Assembly: GCA_023300545.1 (NCBI GenBank)
Contig: JALZVT010000068.1
Location: 30,727 to 94,726 of the forward strand
Reading direction: 5' to 3'
DNA: 64,000 nt
Origin: Pseudomonadales bacterium
Lineage (GTDB): Bacteria > Pseudomonadota > Gammaproteobacteria > Pseudomonadales > Azotimanducaceae
Shown here: in pieces, positions 51,199 to 59,923 of the stretch
How the letters are laid out: every line of letters starts with the position of its first letter
How positions within the stretch are numbered: the stretch's first letter is position 1
Translations under genes and position numbers: made by a program
The notes under the pieces: generated by a model
Seen by the model: the letters and a program-made list of their open reading frames with translations, nothing else
Told to the model about the DNA's origin: nothing
Database searches by the model: none

Positions 51199-51624
51199 AT
51201 GAGTCGATATCTGGCAGGCGACATTTTGTCGCGGCGTAAGGGGTTGGTTATGCATCGGGGCGTGGCCCTTGGTGATGGTCGTGTGCTGCACAACACACCC
51301 GGGCGCGGCGAGCATATTTCCAGCGAGGCGGAGTTTGCTAACGGCCAACGGGTGAAGGTGGCGCGCGCAAGCTACACCGAGCGGCAGCGATCCTTATCCC
51401 ATGCCTATCGTGTTGAGCGTAGCGGCAGTCGTCGGTCGTATCATCTACTGGGCAATAACTGTGAACACACCGTACACCGTGCCCGTTCCGGAGCAGCGCG
51501 CAGCCCACAGTTGCGTGGCTGGGTCGCTGGGCTAGGGCTTGCGGCGGTGGCCTTAGCGGTTACTCGCCACCCTGGTATTGCTGCGGCTGGCTTTGCGCTG
51601 GGCCAAAAAGCACTTCGGCGTTGA
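51199..51624 (+). CDS. LRAT-like (NlpC/P60-superfamily) acyltransferase-type protein
   Basis: A 141-residue protein resembling the lecithin:retinol acyltransferase/H-rev107 family. The hallmark NCEHxx is present as LLGNNCEHTVHRAR, giving the candidate nucleophile C88. Two upstream His, H19 (MHRGVALG) and H31 (VLHNTP), are 12 residues apart, as are His60/His72 of human LRAT and His23/His35 of HRASLS2. The C-terminus (108-136) is hydrophobic (VAGLGLAAVALAV, GIAAAGFALG) and probably anchors it in the membrane, again like H-rev107. Phospholipid acyl transfer or phospholipase A activity is the family expectation; bacterial members are poorly characterised. Confidence 0.85.
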   Translation: MSRYLAGDILSRRKGLVMHRGVALGDGRVLHNTPGRGEHISSEAEFANGQRVKVARASYTERQRSLSHAYRVERSGSRRSYHLLGNNCEHTVHRARSGAARSPQLRGWVAGLGLAAVALAVTRHPGIAAAGFALGQKALRR

Positions 51625-51634
51625 GTGTTAGCGG

Positions 51635-52426
51635 CTAAAACTCCTTGGGTATTGGGGCTCTAAAGCTGCCAATCTCAGGTAACACCAAACGATGACAATG
51701 CAGAGCCAGTCGCGGCCAGGCCTGAGCCTTATCGGTGAGCTTGCCGTACAGGTGATCGCCCTTAATAGGTGAGCCTGTCCACGCCATGTGAACCCGCAAT
51801 TGGTGGGTGCGGCCAGTCAACGGTTGCAGCAGCACCGTTGAGTTGTTCAGTCGGCGCAGTCGCGTCGTACTGGCGAATTTTGACTTCGATTTGGCGCCCG
51901 GAAATGCAGAATTTTCCGCCAACGCCCAGCGGTCGCCCGTACGAGCAATGTCTTCTCTGGCGCCCGCAACGCGATAGCGTGACTTGCGACCCTTGGTGAG
52001 CGGCAGATCCATCACGCCAGTACCCTTCAGTTTTGGCGCCTTGGTAATCCGGGCCGCGTAATATTTTCGCACCTGTCGGGCTTCAAACGCCTTGGTGAGC
52101 TGGCGTTGGCGGTCCTGGGAAGTGGCAACGACCCAAACGCCGCTGGTGCCTTTGTCGAGTCGGTGCACCATAAACGGTCGCGTGCCGTCGGGTAGCAAAC
52201 GCTTGAGGTCATTCCACAGACACAGCGGCGACTGCCGGTCAGCGAGCACCGCCCGTCCTGCGGGTTTGTTGAAGACAAAAAAGTCCTGAGCAGCGTGTAG
52301 CGGCGCGTGAAACCAGTCGTCCGTTACTCCGTCGTCCACTACAGCGTCTGCTGGTGGCGCAGGATTGGCTGCGGTTTCCGGAGCGTCCGGCGTTGGTTTG
52401 TCGGCGTTATTGATAATGTCGGTCAT
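51635..52426 (-). CDS. RluA-family RNA pseudouridine synthase
   Basis: A 263-residue pseudouridine synthase. The catalytic Asp is in [16 protein letters not shown]. Other conserved segments are [50 protein letters not shown] and [15 protein letters not shown]. No S4 domain is seen, so it resembles short RluA/TruC-type enzymes that modify rRNA or tRNA. A 40-residue Asp/Ala/Pro-rich N-terminus precedes the domain and is not conserved. The gene converges with the LRAT-like gene (10 bases apart) and diverges from oxyR across 35 bases. Confidence 0.92.
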   Translation of the reverse strand: MTDIINNADKPTPDAPETAANPAPPADAVVDDGVTDDWFHAPLHAAQDFFVFNKPAGRAVLADRQSPLCLWNDLKRLLPDGTRPFMVHRLDKGTSGVWVVATSQDRQRQLTKAFEARQVRKYYAARITKAPKLKGTGVMDLPLTKGRKSRYRVAGAREDIARTGDRWALAENSAFPGAKSKSKFASTTRLRRLNNSTVLLQPLTGRTHQLRVHMAWTGSPIKGDHLYGKLTDKAQAWPRLALHCHRLVLPEIGSFRAPIPKEF

Positions 52427-52461
52427 CGCTGTGAACCCAGTGGATGGCGTACTATACGCAC

Positions 52462-53346
52462 ATGAATTTACGAGACCTTCGCTACCTTGTAGCTGTTGCA
52501 GAACACCGTCACTTTGGCCGCGCCGCTGAGGCGTGCTTTGTCAGTCAACCGACACTATCCACCCAGCTAAAGAAGCTGGAAGAGTTTTTGGGGGTGACCT
52601 TGGTTGAGCGGAATAATCGTCAGGTGATGCTGACACCGGTGGGTGAATCTATTGTCTCCCAAGCCCAGCGCGTGCTGCGGGAAGCGAATCAGTTGGTGGG
52701 TATTGCCGAGGCGCACCGTGACCCCTATGGCGGTGACTTCCGGTTGGGCGTCATTCCCACCATTGCGCCGTATTTGCTGCCAAAAATTCTTACGCCATTG
52801 CGTAAAGCCTTCCCTGACCTGCGTATGCAACTCACTGAGAGCCAGACGTCGGTGCTGACGCAAATGCTCAAGGGTGGGGAGCTTGACGCGGTGATACTCG
52901 CATTACCGATGGAAGACGAACACATCATCGAGGCGCTGTTGTATCGCGAGCCGTTTTATATGGCGGTGTCGAAGCGCCACGCCCATGCCAAGCGCAAGAC
53001 CGTTGGGTTGTCTGATCTGGACGGTGAAGACGTGCTGTTGCTGGAAGACGGCCATTGTTTGCGGGATCAGGCGTTGGCAGTGTGTAGCTCGCACAATGCT
53101 GTTGAGAACACCAACTTTCGGGCTACCAGCATCGAAACATTGCGCCAGATGGTTATCGCAAACGTGGGTATTACACTCATGCCTCAGCTCGCGATGGGGG
53201 GCCGCACTAGCGGTATTAACTACATCCCCTTTAAGGGCAAGCCGCCAGCGCGCGAAGTGGGGCTGTGTTGGCGCGGCACCTCAACGCGTGAGGCGTTGTT
53301 GCAGGATATGGCAAAACTGTTGTCAGGATTGCACTTCTGCGGTTGA
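52462..53346 (+). CDS. oxyR: Hydrogen-peroxide-sensing regulator OxyR
   Basis: A LysR-type regulator of 294 residues. With ATG 52462 as start the two redox cysteines fall at C199 and C208 in [17 protein letters not shown], exactly the E. coli numbering, so peroxide sensing by a C199-C208 disulfide is expected. The N-terminal HTH is [38 protein letters not shown]. The effector domain shows [27 protein letters not shown]. An upstream ATG (52444) adds six residues and is disfavoured. The adjacent rubrerythrin operon is a plausible target, but I could not find a convincing OxyR tetra-half-site. Confidence 0.95.
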   Translation: MNLRDLRYLVAVAEHRHFGRAAEACFVSQPTLSTQLKKLEEFLGVTLVERNNRQVMLTPVGESIVSQAQRVLREANQLVGIAEAHRDPYGGDFRLGVIPTIAPYLLPKILTPLRKAFPDLRMQLTESQTSVLTQMLKGGELDAVILALPMEDEHIIEALLYREPFYMAVSKRHAHAKRKTVGLSDLDGEDVLLLEDGHCLRDQALAVCSSHNAVENTNFRATSIETLRQMVIANVGITLMPQLAMGGRTSGINYIPFKGKPPAREVGLCWRGTSTREALLQDMAKLLSGLHFCG

Positions 53347-53498
53347 TGAGCGGCCGGTTCTGAAATCGTCCAACTCGTGGAAATTTGAGCCTTCAGAGCC
53401 GCCGTATTTGTGCTAAAACGAGTATGGGCCGGACGCGAGCCGAGCGCGTCTGGGACCAGTATCGACGTTAAGTTCAAAAATCAATCTAAGAGTGAATA

Positions 53499-53972
53499 AT
53501 GAAAGTATTACGCTTGGGAGTGTTAATTGGCTCCATGTTCATGGCGCAACTCGCTGTTGCTGATGCGGAGTCAGAAAAGGCGGCAGAGAGTTTATTCGTC
53601 AGCATGAAGCTGGAAGAAGTGATGGTTCAGTCGATGTCTCAAATGGTCGATTTACAGCTGCAGCAAAACCCTGCTTTGGCGCCGTATAAGCCAGTAATGT
53701 TGAAGTTTATGAGTAAATACATGAGCTGGGAAAGACTAAAGCCAGAATTTTTGACCATCTATTCAGAGGCTTTTACGGCTCAGGAGCTTCGCGAAATAAA
53801 CGATTTCTATGTAACCGATACGGGACAAAAGTCCGTTCAGTTAATGCCTACTCTGATGGCTCAGGGTGGGCAGATTGGAGCGGCCCTAGTGCAAGAAAAT
53901 ATTGGTGAATTGCAGGCGATGATAAAAGCCGAAGCAGAGCGACTGGCAAAACTGGATGAGTCAAAAAATTAG
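53499..53972 (+). CDS. DUF2059-type secreted protein
   Basis: A 157-residue periplasmic protein with signal peptide MKVLRLGVLIGSMFMAQLAVA (cleavage near ADA). The mature part is helical and matches DUF2059: MSKYMSWERLKPEFLTIYSEAFTAQELREINDFYVTDTGQKSVQLMPTLMAQGGQIGAAL. The function of this family is unknown. The start ATG 53499 is preceded by a purine-rich stretch (AAGAGTGAATA). It lies 152 bases after oxyR and ends before a convergent terminator. Confidence 0.85.
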   Translation: MKVLRLGVLIGSMFMAQLAVADAESEKAAESLFVSMKLEEVMVQSMSQMVDLQLQQNPALAPYKPVMLKFMSKYMSWERLKPEFLTIYSEAFTAQELREINDFYVTDTGQKSVQLMPTLMAQGGQIGAALVQENIGELQAMIKAEAERLAKLDESKN

Positions 53973-53983
53973 CAAAACCGCTT

Positions 53984-54016
53984 AAGAAAAACCGCCGCTG
54001 AGCTCACCCCAGCGGC
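53984..54016 (-). terminator. Rho-independent terminator of the DUF3501 operon
   Basis: Read on the minus strand, a stem of 7 bp (GCCGCTG/CAGCGGC, 54016-54010 and 54000-53994) with loop GGGTGAGCT is followed by GG and TTTTTCTT. It lies 18 bases after the stop of the DUF3501 gene and also ends the convergent DUF2059 gene. Confidence 0.75.
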
Positions 54017-54034
54017 TGGCTGCGCAACCCGTTG

Positions 54035-54628
54035 TTAGTGCAGTGCGAGATCTTTCATCAGGCTTTCAACACCGGCCGTTGGGACCGGGTTCAGTTCGCA
54101 GGCCACTTCGGGGTGATCTACGCCCATGCGCAACGTCTTGCCTGAGCGAAGGGCCGCGATGCTGGTGGCGTCGAGTTCGAAACGTAAGAAGTGCACGGCA
54201 GCGGCTTTCTCGTCAGTGCTGCGCTCCATGTCTTCATTAGCGATGGCCGTGCTTCGCGCTTCGCCATCAACCTGCACCCATACTGTGTTTTCGACCCCGG
54301 CGAGCTTGCCAAGCGCTACGCGTCGTTCCTCGACGTCTGAGTACTCGATCAGCATGGTCGCTTTCCAGTTAGTACCGTCTGGAATCAGCGGGTTGTAGCT
54401 TTCGAGTTCTTCAGCAATGCCGGCAGCTTCAAAAATCTTTTCTGTGCGCAACATTTCCTGGACCTGATATTTCATAGTCTGGAAGTCTTCGAATAACAAC
54501 GTGATATGGGGGCCAAGCGCTATTCGCCGGGTTTTCTTGTGCGCAATCATCTCGCGGCGAAAGTCGTCGCGGCGATCGGCGTACTCTTCGAGACTCCAGA
54601 GGGTGCTGCGGTCGAGTTTAGTGCTCAC
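54035..54628 (-). CDS. DUF3501 family protein
   Basis: A 197-residue cytoplasmic protein of DUF3501. Recognisable parts: LWSLEEYADRRDDFRREMIAHKKTRRIALGPHITLLFEDFQTMKYQVQEMLRTEKIFE, NPLIPDGTNWKATMLIEY and AAVHFLRFELD. I start it at GTG 54628, with AGGA about ten bases upstream; a longer frame to 54763 runs into the Fe-S gene. From memory the family is repeatedly encoded with rubrerythrin and a GlpC/HdrD-like Fe-S protein, and here it is the third gene of just that set. No catalytic motif is evident, so a structural or cofactor role is possible. Confidence 0.82.
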   Translation of the reverse strand: MSTKLDRSTLWSLEEYADRRDDFRREMIAHKKTRRIALGPHITLLFEDFQTMKYQVQEMLRTEKIFEAAGIAEELESYNPLIPDGTNWKATMLIEYSDVEERRVALGKLAGVENTVWVQVDGEARSTAIANEDMERSTDEKAAAVHFLRFELDATSIAALRSGKTLRMGVDHPEVACELNPVPTAGVESLMKDLALH

Positions 54629-54659
54629 GGTGTTACTTCCTGTGCTGCTGTGTAAGAGA

Positions 54660-56042
54660 TCAGATGTCATACGCTTTGCGTAGCATGCTGATGGGGTGCA
54701 CTGATTCTTTCGGGTCGAGCCCGGCGTCATCGTCGGCGTTCTTGTGCGCTTGTTCCAGGCCATGCTGAATCATTCGGCCGGCCATCGGGCAATCTGAGCC
54801 GTAGTGGTCGGGCTCTGCTTCTTTCACCTGACGTACGACAGGTCGGGCAATTTTCATTGCCTTGTCGTAAGTCTCGCTTTTGAGGGCGTAAGTGCCATCG
54901 TGGCCAGAGCAGCGCTCGATGTTTTTGACCTCGGTGTCGGGCACCAGTTCGAGTATTTGCTTGGTGCGTGGTCCGATCGCCTGTACGCGCTGGTGGCAGG
55001 CGACGTGATAGGACACCTTGCCCAGCGAGTTTTTGAATTCTGTGTTGAAGAGCTTACCGCGGTGGCGCAGGCGCAAATATTCAAACGGATCAAAGAAGGC
55101 GCCCTTGACGCGTTGCACCTGTTCGTCGTCAGGGAACAGTAGCGGTAGCTCTTGTTTGTACATCAGCACGCACGATGGAATGGGGGCGATGATGTCGTAG
55201 CCTTCGCTGATGGTCTGTGCGAAGACTGGAATGTTGGCGTCTTTCAGTTTTTCGACGCTGGCCAGATCACCAAGCTCGAGCTTGGGCATGCCGCAGCACT
55301 TGGCGTCGCTCAGCAATTTGATTTCGATGCCGTTGTGGGTAAACACTTTGATCAGATCTTCCACAACGGTGGGGTCGTTGTGTTCGCCGTAGCAGGTTAC
55401 ATAGATGGCAACCTTGCCCGTTGTGGTTCGCCCGGATTCGGGGTTAGTAGGGGTAATCGTCTCAACGGCAGCCGGTGGGTTGGCTGCTACCCGTTTGCTC
55501 AGTGGATTGGTTTCGAACTCAGGGATAGGGGCATCTGGGTGTAGACCGATTACTTGGTCTACCAGTTTTCGCGCTGTAGCGTTGTTGTTCACGGCGTTGA
55601 CGGTTTGAGTGATGCCCGGTACCGAGATGGCTTTAAAGACGGCGTCGGTGCTGGTGATCAGACGGTCACGCCACTTAGTATCTTGCTGTTTATATTTGAA
55701 TGCCTTTGCTCGCAGCATGAGGTGGGGGAAGTCGAGCGCCCATTCATGCGGCGGTAGGTAGGGGCATTTTATTTCCGCGCACAGGTCGCACATGAAACAC
55801 TGATCAACAACGCTCATGTAGTCTTTCTTGTCGACGCCATCCACTTCCATGGTGTCAGACTCGTCGACCAGGTCGAACAGGCTCGGGAAGGAGTCACATA
55901 GGCTCACGCAGCGGCGACAGCCGTGGCAAATATCGAAGACCCGCTCCATTTCCTGGTAGAGGTCATCTTTATCGGAGTACGACTCGGACTTCCAATCGAT
56001 GTTGGCCCGTTTGGGGGCCTGGAGGTTGCCTTCGGTTGCCAT
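54660..56042 (-). CDS. GlpC/HdrD-like Fe-S protein with CCG domains
   Basis: A 460-residue cytoplasmic protein. Two [4Fe-4S] ferredoxin-like motifs occur near the N-terminus (CHGCRRCVSLC and CFMCDLCAEIKCPY). Two CCG-type domains follow, with Cys in VTCYGEHND/SDAKCCGMPKLELG and VACHQRVQA/ERCSGHDGTYALKS. This architecture is shared with GlpC and the HdrD/HdrB electron-transfer subunits. It lies 31 bases upstream of DUF3501 and 115 bases downstream of rubrerythrin, with a hairpin between. The inferred role is to feed electrons to the diiron protein; which donor it uses is unknown. Confidence 0.88.
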   Translation of the reverse strand: MATEGNLQAPKRANIDWKSESYSDKDDLYQEMERVFDICHGCRRCVSLCDSFPSLFDLVDESDTMEVDGVDKKDYMSVVDQCFMCDLCAEIKCPYLPPHEWALDFPHLMLRAKAFKYKQQDTKWRDRLITSTDAVFKAISVPGITQTVNAVNNNATARKLVDQVIGLHPDAPIPEFETNPLSKRVAANPPAAVETITPTNPESGRTTTGKVAIYVTCYGEHNDPTVVEDLIKVFTHNGIEIKLLSDAKCCGMPKLELGDLASVEKLKDANIPVFAQTISEGYDIIAPIPSCVLMYKQELPLLFPDDEQVQRVKGAFFDPFEYLRLRHRGKLFNTEFKNSLGKVSYHVACHQRVQAIGPRTKQILELVPDTEVKNIERCSGHDGTYALKSETYDKAMKIARPVVRQVKEAEPDHYGSDCPMAGRMIQHGLEQAHKNADDDAGLDPKESVHPISMLRKAYDI

Positions 56043-56092
56043 GATGTTTACTACCCCATCTGCTGTAAGAAGCGACTTAAAGAGTGGTTGAA

Positions 56093-56118
56093 TAGAAGAA
56101 GGGGCACGAATGCCCCCT
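56093..56118 (-). terminator. Hairpin between rubrerythrin and the Fe-S gene
   Basis: On the minus strand, GGGGCA - TTCG - TGCCCC is a 6-bp GC stem with a UUCG tetraloop, flanked by an extended A/T-rich pairing (AAGAG/TTCTT) and a pyrimidine-rich tail. It lies 40 bases after the rubrerythrin stop, so it may partly end transcription and give more rubrerythrin than downstream products. Confidence 0.65.
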
Positions 56119-56157
56119 CTTGCTCGGCTGATCTAAATAGCAGCCAGGCGATTCGCT

Positions 56158-56571
56158 TTACAGCGAGTCCAAGGCCTTCTGGAAACGGTTGGCGTGTGAG
56201 CGCTCAGCCTTTGCCAGAGTCTCGAACCAGTCTGCAATTTCATCGAAGCCTTCGTCGCGAGCAGTCTTGGCCATTCCAGGGTACATATCGGTGTACTCGT
56301 GGGTCTCGCCTGCTACAGACGCCTTCAGGTTGTCAGAAGTGGTGCCGATCGGCAGCCCGGTTGCTGGATCGCCGACGGCTTCCATATACTCGAGGTGGCC
56401 ATGTGCGTGGCCCGTTTCACCTTCGGCGGTGGAGCGGAATACGGCGGCTACGTCGTTCTCGCCCTCAATGTCCGCTTTGGCCGCGAAGTAGAGGTATCGA
56501 CGATTCGCCTGAGATTCGCCGGCAAAGGCGTCCTTCAGGTTGTCGAGTGTTTTGCTTTCCTTAAGATCCAT
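56158..56571 (-). CDS. rbr: Rubrerythrin (diiron, without rubredoxin domain)
   Basis: A 137-residue four-helix diiron protein that reduces peroxide. Metal ligands lie in the two sets [27 protein letters not shown] and [26 protein letters not shown], i.e. two E...ExxH pairs. The usual C-terminal rubredoxin-like domain is absent, so electrons must come from another protein, probably the Fe-S partner encoded next. I start it at ATG 56571 ([20 protein letters not shown]), matching the family; an in-frame ATG at 56631 would add 20 unrelated residues. An 11-bp inverted repeat lies upstream. Confidence 0.92.
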   Translation of the reverse strand: MDLKESKTLDNLKDAFAGESQANRRYLYFAAKADIEGENDVAAVFRSTAEGETGHAHGHLEYMEAVGDPATGLPIGTTSDNLKASVAGETHEYTDMYPGMAKTARDEGFDEIADWFETLAKAERSHANRFQKALDSL

Positions 56572-56614
56572 TGAGGTTTGTCTCGTCCAAATAGAGCGTT
56601 GAAGTATACGGAGC

Positions 56615-56697
56615 TTTAAGCGTTCGGCCATTTGATTCTCTAAATAATGACGATAGCTAAAACCGATTAATAAGGGGCTGATCTGTGAACGCTTAAA
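56615..56697. repeat. 11-bp inverted repeat with widely spaced arms upstream of rubrerythrin
   Basis: TTTAAGCGTTC at 56615-56625 and GAACGCTTAAA at 56687-56697 are exact reverse complements, 61 bases apart, in the region upstream of rubrerythrin. They could be paired binding sites for a dimeric regulator or arms of a long hairpin. I could not match them to OxyR or Fur consensus sites. Confidence 0.75.
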
Positions 56698-56805
56698 TGG
56701 TAATAGTTATCGTTTGCGGGGCCGTGGCAGCCCGCTAGGCGATCTGAGCGGGCTCTCACCCAGTGGAATGCGCGTGTACACTGTTGGGTCGAATCGGAGC
56801 ACTAT

Positions 56806-58242
56806 TTGTCCAACGTACCACCAGACTCATCCATTGGCCCTTCTACTGGTGCCGAAAGCCAGATACGTTCGAGTTTCTCGGGTGAGCTGAAAACGCTTGG
56901 GCTGCTTAGTCTGCCCATGATTTTCACCCAACTGTCGCAGATGGGTATGGGGGTCGCTGATGCCGTAATGGCTGGCCAAGTGAGCCCGGCGGATCTTGCC
57001 GGGGTGAGTTTGGGCGGGTCGCTGTATTGGCCGCTGATGCTGTTTGTCAGCGGTGTGATCATGGCGGTCACACCGTCGGTGTCTCAACTGCACGGGGCTG
57101 GGCGAACGTCGGAGACAGGCGAGGTGGTGCGCCAGGCAATGTGGTTGGTACTGGTTGGCTCGATGCTCGCCGTATTTGGTATTGGCTTTGCGGGCCCATT
57201 GTTTGAGCAGGTGGGTGTCGACCCCCGGGGCATTCCTATCGCCGTTGAGTATCTGAGCTGGGCACGCTGGGGGCTATTGCCGGTCTTAGGCTATTTTGCG
57301 TTGCGCTACCTATGCGATGGTCTGTCATGGACGTTGCCTGCCATGTTGATTGCCGGAAGCGCGTTGCTGTTGAAGTTGCCCCTCAACTACCTGTTTATTT
57401 TTGGTTTCACGGTGGGCAGCTACGAATTTGAAGGCATGGGTGGTGCTGGGGCAGGGCCTGCTACCGCGATCATCATGACGGCAGAGCTGATTGCAATGCT
57501 GCTAGTCGTGCGTTATTCGCGTATCAGCCGTTCGGGGTTTTGGGATCACTTTTCGCCACCTGACTTTGTTGAAATACGGCGTCTTCTGAAACTGGGCTTG
57601 CCGATTGGTTTGGCTATGTTCTTCGAGATGGCGGTGTTTTCCATAGTCACCATACTGATTGGGCGGATCGGTATTGAGGCCGTCGCCTCTCATCAGGTCG
57701 CGACTAGCGTCACCGGTGTTATGTTTATGGTGCCCTTGGCGCTAGGAATGGCTGCTTCTATTCGCGTGGGCTTCAACGTGGGCCGCAAAGATTATGTCGC
57801 GGCCAGACGTTCGGGCATGGTCGCGCTTAGCCTGTCGATGGGTTGCGCTGTGTTTGGTGTTAGCGTCTTGCTGCTGGCACGCAGTCAGATCGCAGGTTTT
57901 TACACTAACGACGCGCAAGTGCTCGGAATTGCGACAACGCTTATGTTGTTTGCCGCGTTCTTTCAGCCATTCGATAACCTGCAGGTGACCAGCCTCGGCG
58001 CCTTGCGTGGTTACAAAGACACGCGGTTTCCGATGGTTGCGGCACTAACTGCCTATTGGGGCGTGGCGCTGCCAGTTGGCGCCGTACTTGGCTTTGGCTT
58101 GCTCGGATTTCCGGAATACGGCGTCTACGGCTTTTGGTCAGCATTGGTAGTCGGACTTGGGCTGGCAGCCATTGTGTTGGCCGCTCGGTTCAACAAACTA
58201 TCGCGCAACCCAGAGCTGATTGAGCAGTTTGCCCAGAGATAA
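56806..58242 (+). CDS. MATE-family multidrug efflux transporter
   Basis: A 478-residue MATE (NorM-type) transporter with about twelve membrane helices, exporting drugs or cations in exchange for Na+ or H+. Recognisable parts: LGLLSLPMIFTQLSQMGMGVADAVMAGQVSPADLAGVSLG and LFVSGVIMAVTPSVSQLHGAGR. The second half repeats the fold: MFFEMAVFSIVTILIGRIGIEAVASHQVATSVTGVMFMVPLALGMAASIRVGFNVG. The start is TTG 56806, backed by CGGAG seven bases upstream; no ATG fits. The family's conserved early Asp is visible (VADAVMAG). Expression may be modest because of the TTG start. Confidence 0.92.
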   Translation: MSNVPPDSSIGPSTGAESQIRSSFSGELKTLGLLSLPMIFTQLSQMGMGVADAVMAGQVSPADLAGVSLGGSLYWPLMLFVSGVIMAVTPSVSQLHGAGRTSETGEVVRQAMWLVLVGSMLAVFGIGFAGPLFEQVGVDPRGIPIAVEYLSWARWGLLPVLGYFALRYLCDGLSWTLPAMLIAGSALLLKLPLNYLFIFGFTVGSYEFEGMGGAGAGPATAIIMTAELIAMLLVVRYSRISRSGFWDHFSPPDFVEIRRLLKLGLPIGLAMFFEMAVFSIVTILIGRIGIEAVASHQVATSVTGVMFMVPLALGMAASIRVGFNVGRKDYVAARRSGMVALSLSMGCAVFGVSVLLLARSQIAGFYTNDAQVLGIATTLMLFAAFFQPFDNLQVTSLGALRGYKDTRFPMVAALTAYWGVALPVGAVLGFGLLGFPEYGVYGFWSALVVGLGLAAIVLAARFNKLSRNPELIEQFAQR

Positions 58243-58307
58243 ACGTCCAGAGATAAGTGCAGAGAGCTCCGAATGCAAAGTGCGGCTAGCCCAGCAGACA
58301 TTGCCTT

Positions 58308-58904
58308 TTATGCGTTACCTTGAAAATTCTCACTAGTCGTGTAGCGCCACCCCTGCATCGTGCCGGCGGCTGCGGCAATCTGTATCGCGATCATTAGACT
58401 GAGAATAAGTGATAGCAGCCACTGGGGTACGGGCACCAACAGCACAGCAGCCATCACGCCAAAGCACAGTAGGGCATCAGCACCTTGAATCAATGCCGCA
58501 CGGCGGACCCCGGTGGTGGCGCCCGATTGTTCAATGTGGTTTTGCTCGACACACAATGCCCAATAGGCAAACGCGCTACCGAGGCCCAGATGCATAAAAA
58601 ATTGCCAGAGCTGATCGGTATTCAGTGAGTTTGCCGCGAGGCTCAACGTGATGAGCAAGCCAAAGGGGTACACGAAGTCGACCGTTGCGGGTGGTCGATC
58701 GCTTAACGATAAAATAAGCGCAAAGCCCGACCAAATAGTGATCACGGTGACCGCGACAACTGCTGCCTGCAGCCAGGGTATGGGCGTGGTCCAGGTGGCG
58801 AGTGCCTCTGATCCGCTCACCTGATTGAGCAGATTTTCTAGAATCAGAGCGACAATCACACTCAGCAGAGTGAGCTGTACAGCGGCGAAGCGGTTGTTGG
58901 GCAC
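58308..58904 (-). CDS. Hypothetical multi-spanning membrane protein
   Basis: A 198-residue integral membrane protein I cannot assign. Hydrophobic segments: FAAVQLTLLSVIVALILENLL, AAVVAVTVITIWSGFALIL, FVYPFGLLITLSLAA, WQFFMHLGLGSAFAYWAL, and two near the end (ALLCFGVMAAVLLVPV and LLSLILSLMIAIQIAAA). The acidic/polar VEQNHIEQSGATTG loop separates the last pair. It lies between the convergent MATE gene and the divergent EamA transporter (124 bases). The gene starts at ATG 58904. Confidence 0.75.
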   Translation of the reverse strand: MPNNRFAAVQLTLLSVIVALILENLLNQVSGSEALATWTTPIPWLQAAVVAVTVITIWSGFALILSLSDRPPATVDFVYPFGLLITLSLAANSLNTDQLWQFFMHLGLGSAFAYWALCVEQNHIEQSGATTGVRRAALIQGADALLCFGVMAAVLLVPVPQWLLSLILSLMIAIQIAAAAGTMQGWRYTTSENFQGNA

Positions 58905-59028
58905 GGGTGAATCCTCTTTCTGGTCTGGTGATTGGCAGGTTACCCAGGACGGTAGTCGCTACAATGCCGTTTACGTGGCCTGATGGTAACAACTGTGACA
59001 AGACTGTGGTGGATGGTGGATTGCCTGA

Positions 59029-59898
59029 GTGATTGAAACTTGGATTTGGCTGTCGATTGTTGGGGCGGTGTTGCAAAACGCTAGGGCGGCGCTGCAGAAA
59101 TCTCTGACGGCAGACCTTGACCTGCTGGGTGCCGCCTACACGCGCTTTGTATTTGCTCTGCCTTTCGCCTGGGCGTATGTCCTTTGGTTAGCCCCGGCAG
59201 TGGAATTGAACCCGACCTTTTTTCTGTTTGCGGTTGCCGGCGGTCTCGGCCAGATCGCCGGCACTATCTGGCTGTTGGCGGCGTTTACAACGCGTAATTT
59301 TGCGGTGGCGACAGCGCTGTCAAAAACCGAAACGATTCAGACCGTAGTGCTTAGTTTTGTGGTGTTGAATGAGCTAGTCTCTGGATTGGGGCTTGCAGGA
59401 ATTGTGGTGAGTCTGGCGGGGGTGTGGTTGCTGAATCCGCTAGGCGCTGTCCGCAGAATCGACCGGGGCATGCTTAACGGCGTGCTGTCAGGGTTGGGCC
59501 TTGCCGTGGCGGCTGTCTGCTACCGGGGTGCCTCGTTGAGCTTGCCTGAGCTGCCATTTCACGAACAGGCTGCCTGTACGCTGGCCGCAGCGGTGTCGCT
59601 GCAAACACTGGTGTTTGGCGGTTATCTGCTGGTGCGCGAGCGCGGGCAATTGCAACGCTCACTGGCTTCCTGGCGGCGTTCGATCTGGGTGGGGTTGGCA
59701 GGGGCGGCTGCGTCAATCTGTTGGTTCTCAGCGATGGCCCTGGTTAATGCCTCTTATGTGCGGGCGCTCGGTCAGATTGAGTTGCTGTTGAGTTTTGCGG
59801 TATCCATTCTTTGGTTTAAGGAAAAAACCACCCGCAACGAGGTGCTTGGTGTTGGCATTCTTACTGCTGGAATTGTGGTGGTACTCTTGTCTCGATAA
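59029..59898 (+). CDS. EamA/DMT-family transporter
   Basis: A 289-residue drug/metabolite-superfamily transporter with two EamA repeats and about ten helices. The first repeat contains AALQKSLTADLDLLGAAYTRFVFALPFAWAYVLWL and FAVATALSKTETIQTVVLSFVVLNE. The second contains YVRALGQIELLLSFAVSILWFKEKTTRNEVLGVGILTAGIVVVLL. The start is GTG 59029. The substrate (amino acid or metabolite efflux) cannot be deduced. It is followed by a crotonase gene 25 bases downstream. Confidence 0.9.
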   Translation: MIETWIWLSIVGAVLQNARAALQKSLTADLDLLGAAYTRFVFALPFAWAYVLWLAPAVELNPTFFLFAVAGGLGQIAGTIWLLAAFTTRNFAVATALSKTETIQTVVLSFVVLNELVSGLGLAGIVVSLAGVWLLNPLGAVRRIDRGMLNGVLSGLGLAVAAVCYRGASLSLPELPFHEQAACTLAAAVSLQTLVFGGYLLVRERGQLQRSLASWRRSIWVGLAGAAASICWFSAMALVNASYVRALGQIELLLSFAVSILWFKEKTTRNEVLGVGILTAGIVVVLLSR

Positions 59899-59923
59899 TA
59901 AATATCGGTTGGAGTTTCCTGAC

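Noticed and set aside
56572..56631. Upstream ATG giving rubrerythrin a 20-residue N-terminal extension
   Set aside because: The extension has no similarity to the family and is Arg/Leu-rich without signal-peptide features; the MDLKES start fits the family.
56632..56805. OxyR binding site upstream of rubrerythrin
   Set aside because: ATAG-type half-sites occur (ATAGCTA, ATAGTTAT) but their spacing does not fit the four-half-site OxyR consensus.
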